From Platanthera guangdongensis (Eukaryota; Streptophyta; Magnoliopsida; Asparagales; Orchidaceae), in NCBI GenBank assembly GCA_039583875.1, contig CM077147.1, positions 162,439,866 through 162,503,865 on the forward strand: a DNA stretch of 64,000 nucleotides, in the 5' to 3' direction. Below the pieces are notes generated by a model, which had not been told where the DNA came from, did no database searches, and was given only the letters and a program-made list of their open reading frames with translations. Below, one piece after another: positions 54,601 to 64,000 of the stretch; the first letter of the stretch is position 1; each line of letters opens with the position of its first letter. The position numbers were made by a program, and so were the translations under genes.

Positions 54601-55675
54601 ACTTGGATTTTTTCTTCCCTCTGTCCTTATCTTATTGCACTAATTCCTAAGTAATCAATACTTAATATTCTCTGAATATTACCGTTAGAAGCAGCATTGA
54701 TTATGGCATTAATCAGGATTATTACTTACCGCTTTTCAATGGGACAGTTGGGGAAATCCAATTAATGTAGAAATTCTATCCAGCCGTATTACATTCTCCA
54801 GGCCGTCAGCAATCAATGCAGGAGGGAATTCAAATATTCAAAGGAGAAATTCCATTGAGAATATAAAAGTGATTTTTCTTCCTTCTTCAGTACAGATAGC
54901 AAGAACACGACAAGCAACAAGATAGACAAGACCAGAGAAATAATACAAGGCCTTTAGAGAAGATTAACAACAACATCATTCTAATACTTCTCTGTACTGA
55001 AAACAATCTTGTTTTTATCTTGACACTGGTGAAGAAGAAGAAGAACATCTATCCAAATCAAGAGTCTTCTTCATTCTTCATTCCAGGATTCTTCAAGAAC
55101 AACAAATCTTTATCAGTCAAGAAGTTCCTGGATCTCTTCTGATCAAGGCTAAAGATAGAAGATCTACTCACCCTAAAGCAAAGCTCCAATCTTCCTGAAC
55201 AACTCAATAACTCAGGGGGAGCTTTGATAACATCAAAGATCCACTAGTATTTTCAGTTGTATTTGAGAAAGAGAAGACATCATAACTCTTTCACCCCCTT
55301 ACTGTACAAAGGGTTCTTTAACTCCCTTCAAAAGTTATTCCTTGGTTGCAAGTCACATGATCAAAAGACTTGGGTTGGTTTTTGAGCACCTGATCAAAAG
55401 CTCATTGGTGGCAGTCACTTGATCAAAACCTGTTAGTGGATTCCTGCCAGGGTGGTAGAAGAGTGGATGTAGCCAGGTTGGGGAACCACTATAAAGTTTT
55501 TTGTGTTGTCTGGTTGCCCTCTTTCCTTTTTGTTCCTGTTGTGCCTGTGTTAGTTAGTTTTGCTGTGCCTGTGATAGTTAGATTTATCTTAGGTTGCTCT
55601 TTTACTTATAGCAAATTTTATTATTTATTAATTGATTTACTCTAAAGTTTTTATAAACTGAAAAAATATTTAAAG

Positions 55676-55710
55676 ATACTCTATTCCCCCCCCCCCCCCC
55701 TCTAGAGTAT
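55676..55710 (+). other. Poly-C stem-loop in SIRE-5 LTR
   Basis: The arms atactcta (55676-55683) and tagagtat (55703-55710) pair perfectly over 8 bp around a C-run. The stem differs from SIRE-3 (tcacctat) yet stays complementary. Confidence 0.65.
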
Positions 55711-55734
55711 ATCAGGTCTAACCCTCTCTTTCAA

Positions 55735-55749
55735 TTGATATCAAAGCAG
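55735..55749 (+). other. SIRE-5 primer-binding site
   Basis: TTGATATCAAAGCAG, a decayed initiator tRNA-Met site one base after the LTR. Confidence 0.65.
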
Positions 55750-55838
55750 TGTCTCTTTGGTTGTACAAGTTAACCCTTGAACCAAAAGATCCTGTGTTAG
55801 AACTTCCCTTTTATTTCTCTTAGGATTATACTCACAGC

Positions 55839-56224
55839 ATGACACAAAACAAGGATTATGCAAGCACCAGACCTCCGGTATGCAACTTAAATAAGTTTGC
55901 CATCTGAAAGGAAAGAATAAAGCTTTATATGAATTCCATTGATGAGGACATCTATAACTCTATCTTGGCAGGTCCTCCTCAACCATCTACATCTACTTCA
56001 ACATCAAGCATACATGTTGTTCCACCACCTAAGTGGATAGATGCACAGAAGAAGGCCAAGATTGTTGATGCAAAGGCCATGAATATTCTGGCTCAGACTA
56101 TGTATGATGACATTTTCCAGAAGGTGGCTGAATGCACTTCAGCCAAGGCTATTTGGGACTCTCTCAACCAATTAGTGGCTGGCTCTGCTGATGAGAGGAA
56201 AGACAGAAGATCAAATCTCATATC
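55839..56224 (+). pseudogene. SIRE-5 gag, N-terminal part
   Basis: MTQNKDYASTRPP at 55839, then a TGA (55905) in place of the conserved Trp of FxIWKER. KERIKLYMNSIDEDIYNSI and AKAIWDSLNQLVAGSADERKDRRSN match the SIRE gag domain. An added Pro/Ser/Thr-rich insert (GPPQPSTSTSTSS) is not in SIRE-1 to -3. GYP-2 interrupts it at 56225. Confidence 0.8.
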
Positions 56225-56625
56225 TGTAACGCCCCCGGTTTTTCAGTGTTTTGTTTGATCTTTGGCTAGCATTACGATGGCGTATTTCCGGCTTTTTGCC
56301 ATTGTAGAGCGTGGTTTTAGCTCTTAGGGTTCCCTGTGTAGCCTGTTTGTAGCCTGTTAGCAAGATTCCCCAGCTAGCCGGAGTCCGTTTGATGACTCGG
56401 TTGGGCCTCTTAGGGAATGCTTGTGTTTCAGCTTCGGGAGGTGTTATCCCGGGTTTTGTTCGTCGAATGCTAATTTCGACTTCGCAGTTGTGTTCGTAGC
56501 GCGGGTTTTTAGCTGTGGCGTGAATTTCGTCTTTTTCCGAGATGTTTCGGGTCTCGTGTTGTTTTGACTTTTGAGTGTAAATAATTATTATTATGTATTG
56601 TATGTTTATTATTAAAACTGCTGTG

Positions 56626-56634
56626 TATAAATAG
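56626..56634 (+). promoter_or_regulatory. GYP-2 LTR TATA box
   Basis: TATAAATAG, 400 bp from the LTR start. If it is the true promoter, the palindrome array downstream would be transcribed, unlike in the SIRE LTRs. Confidence 0.55.
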
Positions 56635-57189
56635 TCTTGGGTTAGAATTAGGGCTCGGTTCCTCTTGTCTTTTCTTTTTCTCTGCTTGGAAGAAGTCGCC
56701 GCCTGTACGAGAGGAAGAGCACCGCCGGCCTACCCTAGCCTTCGGACGCCGTTTTCCTGGAGATTTAGCGGTCGGAATTCAATTTCGGGAGTGGATCTGG
56801 ACTGCCCTCGCCTGGATCTGCCTTCTTTCTGCTCCTCAGCTGGTGCTCTGCGGCTAGATCCGAGAGTGGGGGATGCCGCCGACCTAGCTTTTCTGGTATT
56901 GAGGCAAGTGATGTCCCCTCATCCTTGCCACAGTTGATCTTTGCCTTTTTCTTGGATTTAATTTCATCTTTTTCCTACTTAGATCATAGGGGTACGCTAG
57001 GGTTCGTTCCCGATCATGCCGCGGTTAGTGTAGAAAGTTCCAGTTAAAATCTCAGTTTTTCTGAGGGGTTGTGTCTATTAGGGACAGTTTGGTTCGGTTC
57101 AGGTCGAGTAGTTGCGATTGTCGATGGTTGTTGTACCATAGGGAGACCTCATTCTCGTTTCTGGTGGTGTGCTGGATCTGGCGCCTGAA

Positions 57190-57640
57190 GCCAGTCAGGG
57201 TGTCGACACCGTGGTGTCGACACCAGCCAGTCAGGGGTGTCGACACCGTGGTGTCGACACCAGCCAGTCAGGGTGTCGACACCGTGGTGTCGACACCAGG
57301 CCAGTCAGGGTGTCGACACCGTGGTGTCGACACCGGCCAGTCGGGTGTCGACACTTGGTGTCGACACCCGCAACGGCAGTATCGACACCTTGTGTCGACA
57401 CCGGCCGCAAGTGGTGTCAACCTTGGTGTCGACACCCGCAGCGACAGTGTCGACACCTTGTGTCGACACCGGCCGCCAGTGGTGTCGACACCCGCAGCGG
57501 CAGTGTCGACACCTGGTGTCGACACCGGCCGCAGTGGTGTCGACACTTGGTGTCGAACACCAGCAGCGGTTGTGTCGACATCTTGTGTCGACACCGGTTT
57601 GTCGTGTGTCGACACATCGTGTCGACACTGGGTGCTGCCA
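57190..57640. repeat. GTGTCGACACC array in GYP-2 LTR
   Basis: About 21 copies of GTGTCGACAC in about 440 bp, closely packed with spacers such as cgtg, cagccagtcagg and cgcagcggca. The core is identical to the SIRE-1 array but the spacers are unrelated and GC-richer. Open frames in all phases here are repeat translations. Confidence 0.9.
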
Positions 57641-58730
57641 TGGTTTTGGGGTCAGGGAGACTCGGGGTTGGTTTTGGTTAGCGTGCAAAGGCCGCGTCGG
57701 TTGGACCCGACGTTTTTGCCTTGGGTTCGTGTGTTTCTTAGGACTGTTAGTGGGACTCTTCCCTAGGAGGGGGGCATTGGGTGTTCGACTAATTGCTGCA
57801 TGCCGACTCTTGGGTTGTGGCAGGTGGTGGAGTTTTGGTGGCCTCTGGAGGGGTGGTTTTATGTGGAGAGCTGTGGCCACCGCCCTTTTTGCCCCGGTTT
57901 GGGTTGGTGTGTGTGGGAACCCTAAAGCTGCCACTGTTTGACCCCTTAGCACTTTTTTGGGTCTGATTTGGTTATGTATTCAGACCCATGTTTTTGACCA
58001 TGCCACTTACCCACGTGTTAGGACTGTTAGTCCCTTTCCTGTTTATGCTTCCTTTCTTTTGGCATATATGTATATGTCTTGTTCCTGTTGCAGACTTCTC
58101 TTGGTAGGGCATAATGGCTTTATTGCTCGCACTTGGTGCGCTCTGCTGTGCTTTAGACAGTACTCTCTCTTATTGTCACCCCTTTTCTTTTGCTTATTGC
58201 AGTTATGTTGCCGGGTTGGGTAAACCCCTCTTCTTATTTACTAATTGATTCTAATGGCTCTATTTTTCCCCCTTTTGATTATTTCCTTGCTGAGGTGTTC
58301 TTTTCTTGAATGCCTCATGTCCAGGTTGTAGCCAGTTCAGTGGCTAGTTCTTTTGGAGGGGCTTGTTGGTTGCCTCAAGGGTAGCTGAGATGGCTGATCC
58401 CCGTTTTTGTTGTGAGGTAGTTCTTTACTTTTCTGTATAGACATTACATACTCGCCAGTGGGTTCGTGTCAGGTTGTTGACGCCCCACGGTGGTCTTCTT
58501 GTGATGCTGGATATGAATTTAAACTGTTGATTTTGCCTACTCGTGGTTGGTTACTTGCTTCTGGGAAGGATTTATGCTAGGTGCATGTTATATATTTAAA
58601 AACCTAAAAGTAGTATTATAGTACCCCATGCATAACATGTTTCTAAATCAAAGACACTATTTTTTCCTCAACGTAAGACACATTTTTCATACTACTATAT
58701 CCACCTTAGGGTCGTGCACGCATAAGTCGC

Positions 58731-60348
58731 TGTTAAATTTTCTCAACGTGGTCAGCAAGATAGCCCAAACACCAAATTAATATCTTCAGAACTACCCAGT
58801 TCGCACGCTGAACCTGCGGAAACCCAAGGACTAGAGGTTGCACCCAACAAAACAATGGAAAGCACAAGAAGATCTTATTATGCATTCACTTCTTTACAAT
58901 CCGAGGCATACATAGCGAGGACAAGATTTCGCTAGTATTACAGCTGTAAACAGAAAAGAACAAAAAACAAGCCGGGCGGACAGCACTCCAGTCCGCCGAG
59001 ACCAGCGAGGTCGACGAGACCGCGAGACCGCCTGAGATCGCCCAAGCTATGCTGCAATCCGCCGAATACCACGGAGTCCGCCGAGACCGCGCGAGGCCGC
59101 GCGGACAGACCGTTATTCGCCTCCTGCTGAACCGAACTGAGGAACTCCCCTACCCGCCTGAAACCGGGCGGACAGGTTATTGAAGTGGGAAAGTTGAAAC
59201 AGAACTGACAAGCCGCAGAGCGACCTCCTGCTGAGTCCGCAGAGACCGCACACATTCCAAGCACTGACGAAAGTCACAGCCAAACTCCTGGCTCCTTGAA
59301 GTATTCTCCGCGCGACCTGCACACAGCAAACCGTCAGCCTGAAAACAATCCGCGCGGACTGGAAAACACAGACCGCAGCACTCGCCCAACTCAATTTACT
59401 GTTCACTCACGTTACTTAGGTATTGTAGATGTGCCAGGGGGGTCCTATTTATAGGCCAGGTGAGGAGTGTGGTCACCGCCCATGAGATAGCGACACCGCC
59501 CCAGCCCGCGCGAACACAAACGACTGTCCGCTCAGTCCGCGAGGAGTAGCCATCACCAAGGGAAACCGCCAGGGAGCAAGGCAACCAATGACGAACCCTC
59601 TCCAGTTCGCCCAAGCTAAGCGGACAAGGCACCCAGCCCGCAAAGCTCCAACTGCTTCAGGACAGCACACCTCCTTCAAAGGCAGTCCGCAAGACCCACA
59701 CCTCAATCCGCCAACGCCAAGTCCACGACCAAAGGCAAACAGCAACAGTCCGCACGGTCACAGCGGACTTGGCGGATACGGCGGACACCATGAACTTGAC
59801 ACCAAGTGTGACCAAGTCCAAAACCATCAAGGGCCAGTGCGAGCATGGCGGACACAAAGTCCCGTCCGCGCCAAACACCCTAGCACAGACCGCAACCAGT
59901 CCGCGAGCTCCTCGCACTTGTCAACACGCAGTAGCACCAAGCCGGACTCCAAACAACAGTCCGCCAACCGGTCTCACAGCAAGACCTGCTGTAAACACTG
60001 AGCTCGACAAGGCCTCAGCCAAGCTCAAGGCCCAGTCCGCAACAGCCCCAAACCGCGGACACACCAGTCCGCAAGGCTTCCCGCGAACTCGAACCAACCC
60101 GCCAACAGCGCAAACTTGCACCGCGACCACTGAGCAATGCACCAGTCTGCAAGCCTCTCTATCCGCAGATACCAGGCCGCACCAAACGCGGACTCCATGC
60201 AACAACCGCGCTCAGAACACAGCCGTGCTTCCACCAGACTTCTCACCAGGCCGCAACCTCAGTCCGCCCAGTCCGCCAGTCCGCCAAAGCTATCCGCAAG
60301 GCCGCGCGGCCTGTCCCGTCACCCACTTCCACTTCACAAATTTCAACA
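58731..60348 (-). repeat. COP-2 3' LTR
   Basis: 1618 bp, from TGTTGAAATTTGTG (60348), next to CAAGGGGGAG, to AAATTTAACA (58731). TATA box TCCTATAAATAGGACC-like sequence lies at 59443-59456. GC-rich arrays lie on both sides of the TATA box. Confidence 0.82.
58970..60310. repeat. GTCCGC/CCGCGCGG-rich arrays in COP-2 LTR
   Basis: More than thirty copies of gtccgc, ccgcgcgg, cgcggac and gagaccgc in two blocks (58970-59370 and 59480-60310). COP-1 has the same core motifs (gaccgcgcggtt). Open frames here are low-complexity by-products. Confidence 0.75.
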
Positions 60349-60358
60349 CTCCCCCTTG

Positions 60359-60870
60359 AAGTGAGAAGTGGTGACCAAGCCCAGCAGCTGCGCAAGCGTT
60401 CAAAGGGCCCCTTCGACAGCGGCTTCGTGAAGATGTCAGCAAGATTATCTTCACTCCGAACATGCCGACCAGCAGACCCCCTCCAACACCTTCTCCCGGA
60501 TGAAGTGGTGATCAATCTCTATATGCTTGGTCCTGCGTGACACACTGGATTGTTTACCAGTTTGAGAGCACTCTCATTGTCACCCCGGAGTAAAGTAGGC
60601 CCTTGCACTTCTTCATGAACACGCCTCTATGAGCCTCCTCAACCAAACGGCTTCCCGAGCAGCCAAGGCCGAAGCTTATACTCCGCTACGTGGTTGAAAC
60701 CGACACCGAGTCCTGCTTCATTGCTACACCACGAGATGCTAGCTGAACCGCAAGTGAACACATAACCTGAAGTAGACCTTCGATCATCCGAGATCACCGC
60801 CATAGTCAGCATCCGTGTACCCGAGCAACGCAAACTCCGCATCCCTTCCATAGAGGAGTCCCATCTCAGA
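60359..60870 (-). pseudogene. COP-2 RNase H and pol C-terminus
   Basis: DDRRSTSGYVFTCGSASISWCS near 60720-60790 is the copia RNase H signature, with AEYKLRPWLLGKPFG after a damaged stretch. The tail GSAGRHVRSEDNLADIFTKPLSKGPFERL near 60390-60475 is the conserved end of copia pol. Frames change at least twice. The polypurine tract follows immediately. Confidence 0.8.
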
Positions 60871-61800
60871 AGTCACCTTGACATACTTCAGAATTCCCTT
60901 CGCCGCCACTAGATGAGATTGCCTTGGTTCAGCCATTATACCGACTTACTCGGCCAACTAGCATAAGCTATATCGGCCTTGTAATCGTCAGATAGATCAA
61001 GCTCCCAACAAGAGCCCTGAACACCAAGGGATCATTAAGCATCCTTCCCTCATCTCGTCGAAGCTTCAGCCCAGGTTCCAGTGGAGTAGAGCACTTCTTC
61101 CCTTCGGCCCATGCCAAACCGCTTCACAATGCGATCAGCATACCCTTTCTGGCTAATGAGAATCCCGCACTCCTTCCTCTCCACTTCCAGACCAAGAAAG
61201 TGATGCAACTCTCCCAAGTCTTTCATCTCGAAGCGTATAGCAAGCTCTCCCCTGAGCCTTGCTACTTCCTCCTCCGAGTTCCCTGTGATGATCATATCAT
61301 CCACATACAGCAGGACCAAGACTCTTAGCTCTCCCTTCTTCTTGACGAACAAGCTTGAATCCGAGTTAGAAGCAGGTATCCACAGAACTGCAGGTACTCT
61401 GCAATCTTCCCATACCACGCTCGAGGAGCTGCTTCAACCCATAGAGCCTTCCTGAGTTTGCAGACATAGTCCGGATGCTTCTCAGAGACGAACCAAGCGG
61501 CTGATCCATGAAGATGTCCTTGTCAATCTCTCCGTAAAGAAAGGCATTTCACACATCGAGTTGCCACAACCTCCATCCTTGCTAGCAGCCAAGGCGATCA
61601 CCACTCTTACAGACGTCATCTTCGCAACTGGACTGAATGTCTCCTCATAGTCTTCTCCATACTGGCGTGAGAATCCTCTAGCGACCAGGCGAGCCTTGAA
61701 CCGATCAATGCTCCCATCAGCCTTCTTCTTCAACTTATACACCCACTTGCAAGTACACACGGAGTAACGCCATCAACCTTGGGCACAAGGTCCCAGGTTT
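60871..61800 (-). pseudogene. COP-2 reverse transcriptase
   Basis: [27 protein letters not shown] and [23 protein letters not shown] (61590-61755) form the RT entry. Further on, SSLFVKKKGELRVLVLLYVDDMIITG (about 61280-61350) keeps the catalytic YVDD, followed by MKDLGELHHFLGLEVER and ILISQKGYADRIVKRFGM. Frameshifts separate the two parts and the next one. Confidence 0.83.
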
Positions 61801-62900
61801 TCATTCTTCTTCAGAAGCATCAATCTCTTCCTTCATGGCCATCATCCCACTCCTTCACTCCAGTGGCCTCGTTGAAGTTTGCAGGCTCTCGCTCATCCAG
61901 AGGACCTGCAAAGAAGCAGGAGACAAAGCTCACTGCATTCCCATCACAGTATCGAGCCGGTGGCTTAACCACCCTCTTCGATCTCCGAAGACACGGCTCC
62001 TTGCTCACAGCTTCCGTTGCTTCTTCAGGCTCCACTCCTACCTGGGGCAAGCATTGAGCAGAGCTCCCCCTGCTTCCTGAGCCAGAAGGCTCAGCTCGGA
62101 GTTCGAAGCAACAGGATGCTGCTGGTGAAACAACAAGCTCTCTCCCAAGCCTTCAGCAGCCTCCACCGGTGCTTCCTCAACCTTGCTACTTCTGGTAGGC
62201 TCCACCGAGCCACCTCCATATGACGTCAGCTCGTCAAAGACAACGTTCTTGACACCACGAACTTCTTCGTCACAGGGGCCATGCACTTCCATCCTTCTTC
62301 CGCTCATCATAGCCAACAAAGACAAGTTTCCTTGCCTTCGCATCCAGCTTTGTCCGTGAAGCATCCGGGACATGCACGTAGCAAGTTGAACCGAACACCC
62401 GAAGGTGTCCAACACTCGGCTTCTCCTTCAGCAACAGCTCCATAGGAGTCTTCATGTTGATAGGGCTGAGTGGCATCCGGTTGATAACATATGCAGCACA
62501 AGACATTCCTCTCCGCCCAAAAGGACCTCGGGATATCTTTCGCATGCAGCCAGCATTTGCAGGTTTCCGTCAAATGACGGATCTTCCGCTCCGCTACCCC
62601 ATTTTGTTGTGGAGTGTGAGCACATGTAAGCTCCCGTTGGATCCCGTGCTTCCTGCAGAAGTTAGAAAACTCGGAAGAGACAAACTCCCCCCGTTATCAG
62701 TTCTAAACTTCTTAATCCGCAAGCCAAGCCGGCCTTCTACCAAACTCCTTGAACTCCACGAACAAACGGAAGGCATCCGACTTCTCCTTAAGAAGTACAC
62801 CCAAGTATACCTTGAGTAGTCATCAACCAAGACAAGCATGTATTTGCTTCCACCAAGGCTGGCAGTAACAGTCGGTCACATCAGGTCGCCATGAATACAC
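61801..62900 (-). pseudogene. COP-2 integrase and linker
   Basis: LVLVDDYSRYTWVYFLRRS and LRIKKFRTDNGG (62680-62835) give integrase core positions; VINRMPLSPINMKTPMELLLKEKPSVGHLRVFGSTCYVHVP (62340-62490) the C-terminal part. The linker to RT includes PRRSKRVVKPPARYCD near 61960-62010. At least three frame changes. Confidence 0.8.
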
Positions 62901-63540
62901 TCCAATGGTTTCTTGTCTCTTGTTTGAGATTTATCAAAGGGAAGGCGATGTGCCTTACCGTATTGACAGCCCGCACAAACATGCACCATCACCAAAGGAG
63001 GACAACATCGGCAACCCCCTCACCAGAATTCTACTCGCCATTGCCTTTAGCTTGTCCATGCCAACATGCCCCAGCCTCTCATGCCAGATAGCCGCACTAC
63101 ATTGGCCCTCATCCTATCAACATAGGCACTGGTGGAAAGAACAAACAAGTTCTTCACCCTCCTCCCAACATGAGCAACATCAGCTTCGCCGTGTGATACG
63201 TTTGCGAAGGAACCTCACGTCTGTTGCCCAAACAGAACGTGATACCCAGCGTTCCACCCGCCGTTGGTCACCGAGAGGGTTCTTCTTCATGCCCGGCACG
63301 TGATACACACTCCTTAACGTGAGTGGCCCCTGATCACTACCAAAAGACACGACCCCCTCCTTCTCTACTGCATAAACAGTATTATCAGCAGTGATAATAG
63401 CTTCATTACCTGAGTAAGCCTGCATGGAGTGAACTTCGACTTGTCTCCGGTGAGGGTGATGACCACACCCGGAGTCGATGATCCACTCGCTGTTGATAGT
63501 CCTCAGCAGACAGAGGGCCCGGACACAAGTGCCCGTCAAG
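62901..63540 (-). pseudogene. COP-2 protease and pre-integrase
   Basis: SEWIIDSGCGHHPHRR (63440-63490) is the protease site with the catalytic Asp. ITADNTVYAVEKEGVVSFGSD and LRSVYHVPGMKKN (63290-63400) match COP-1. The pre-integrase part is recognisable but frameshifted (62930-63240). Confidence 0.78.
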
Positions 63541-63564
63541 AAAGCTCCGCCCCATTCTGCTTCT

Positions 63565-64000
63565 TCACTTCTCGAACAAGCTTCCTCCTTTTCCGCAGCA
63601 TGCCCAGGCTGCAGTTTGACCTTGCAGTCCCGCTTGAAGTGCCCCTCGCTGTGACACCGGGTAGCACTTCAGATTCTTCTTCCAGTCCTGCAGAGCATTG
63701 CTCCTCTTCGGCGGATATGACGTTGAAGTCTCCTTCTCAACAGCGGCCTGCACCTTCTTCTTCCTCTTCCCTTCCCATCCCTTCTTCTTGCCTGAGAAGA
63801 GAGCCTCGCTGCCTTCCTGATTCAAATTCACTCCAGCCATCTGCCTTGCTAAGCTCTCCTGCGAGGCAAGCAGATTCTCCAGCTCCAGCAGAGACGGCTG
63901 AGTAGCCCACCCTTGAACAGACGTAACAAAGGCCACATACTCCTTCCGCAAGCCGCGGAAAATGTGCCTTTTCAATCTTTCCTCAGAGATAGGTCATCAG
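63565..64000 (-). pseudogene. COP-2 gag, C-terminal part
   Basis: LKRHIFRGLRKEYVAFVTSVQG then QPSLLELENLLASQESLARQMAGV, as in COP-1 gag, followed by a Lys-rich stretch and a damaged zinc-knuckle region. It continues past the right edge. The zinc ligands are not readable in this frame, suggesting a frameshift near 63650. Confidence 0.75.

Larger units (their letters stand above)
54047..55733 (+). repeat. SIRE-5 5' LTR
   Basis: Starts TGTTGGATCCCTAG and ends CTCTCTTTCA. TATA box ATATAAAAG is at 54861-54869. The array lies at 54240-54600 and the poly-C stem-loop near the end. Confidence 0.82.
54047..56224 (+). mobile_element. SIRE-5: 5' end of a Sirevirus-like element
   Basis: A 1687-bp LTR, primer-binding site and the first part of gag, then cut by GYP-2. 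No 3' part is in the window. It stands head to tail with the SIRE-4 LTR in the same orientation, either as an insertion in that LTR or as a recombination product. Confidence 0.78.
56225..58730 (+). mobile_element. GYP-2: gypsy LTR, cut by COP-2
   Basis: Begins TGTAACGCCCCCGG, like the TEK-1 LTR start TGTAACGTCCCG, directly after broken SIRE-5 gag. No internal coding region is seen. No matching end or duplication was found before COP-2 at 58731, so the LTR (over 2.5 kb) is probably truncated by that insertion. Gypsy assignment rests on the LTR start and length and is tentative. Confidence 0.6.
58731..64000 (-). mobile_element. COP-2: Ty1/copia element, 3' part to right edge
   Basis: In element sense gag runs in from the right edge, followed by protease, integrase, RT, RNase H, polypurine tract (60358-60349) and the 3' LTR (60348-58731). 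It is the same family as COP-1, in opposite orientation. It is inserted in GYP-2. The flanking pentamer gtcgc (58726-58730) is the candidate duplication; the partner lies outside the window. Confidence 0.85.

Noticed and set aside
57071..57952. Long open frames of up to 234 codons over the GYP-2 array
   Set aside because: The palindrome reads open in most phases, so the frames are by-products of the repeat and lie inside an LTR.
58441..58455. GYP-2 LTR end at the sequence GACATTACA
   Set aside because: It resembles the TEK-1 LTR end, but the flanking pentamer does not match the one before 56225 and no primer-binding site follows.

Overview
This window is plant nuclear DNA, probably from an angiosperm with a large, repeat-rich genome. 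Nothing in it looks like a host gene. Essentially all 64 kb is a nest of LTR retrotransposons of the Ty1/copia and Ty3/gypsy superfamilies, recognised by gag zinc knuckles, aspartic protease, integrase, reverse transcriptase and RNase H motifs, primer-binding sites complementary to initiator tRNA-Met, TG...CA LTR ends and target-site duplications. Element names below (SIRE, TAT, CHR, TEK, COP, GYP) are local labels.

Layout. SIRE-1 (Sirevirus-like copia, minus, 1-5156, 3' end outside the window) sits inside TAT-1 (Tat-like gypsy, minus, 5157-7991). TAT-1 sits in the 3' end of SIRE-2 (Sirevirus-like copia, minus, 7992-27680). SIRE-2 is also split by a solo LTR (10961-12298, duplication ctaac) and by a complete chromodomain gypsy element, CHR-1 (12910-20598, duplication gagac). 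CHR-1 itself carries a 219-bp MITE (17439-17657, duplication TAA). COP-1 (copia, plus, 27681-27927 and 48083-50984) has its LTR split by TEK-1 (Tekay/Del-like gypsy, minus, 27928-48082). TEK-1's right LTR contains SIRE-3 (plus, 39048-47562, duplication tcctc), the best preserved copia unit, which has no pol. To the right lie a 3' remnant of SIRE-4 (50985-54046), the 5' end of SIRE-5 (54047-56224), a gypsy LTR GYP-2 (56225-58730) and COP-2 (copia, minus, 58731 to the right edge), a relative of COP-1.

Almost every coding frame is broken by stops or frameshifts, so this is a fossil bed with a readable insertion order. Three Sirevirus-like copies (SIRE-2, -3, -4) carry an additional 3' ORF (here aORF) with a globular N-terminal region, an acidic middle, a coiled coil and a conserved C-terminal WSPxSxxIIL motif. 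It has no membrane segment, so it does not look like an envelope protein.

The strongest unexplained signal is in the non-coding DNA. Nearly every LTR family carries its own array of short CpG-containing palindromes, usually between the LTR start and its TATA box. The motif GTGTCGACAC is identical in a copia LTR (SIRE-1) and a gypsy LTR (GYP-2). In SIRE-2 the aORF is preceded by a second copy of this architecture (array, then a CTATAAATAG box), as if it had its own LTR-like promoter. A stem-loop with a poly-C loop near the LTR 3' end keeps its pairing while its stem sequence changes between copies.
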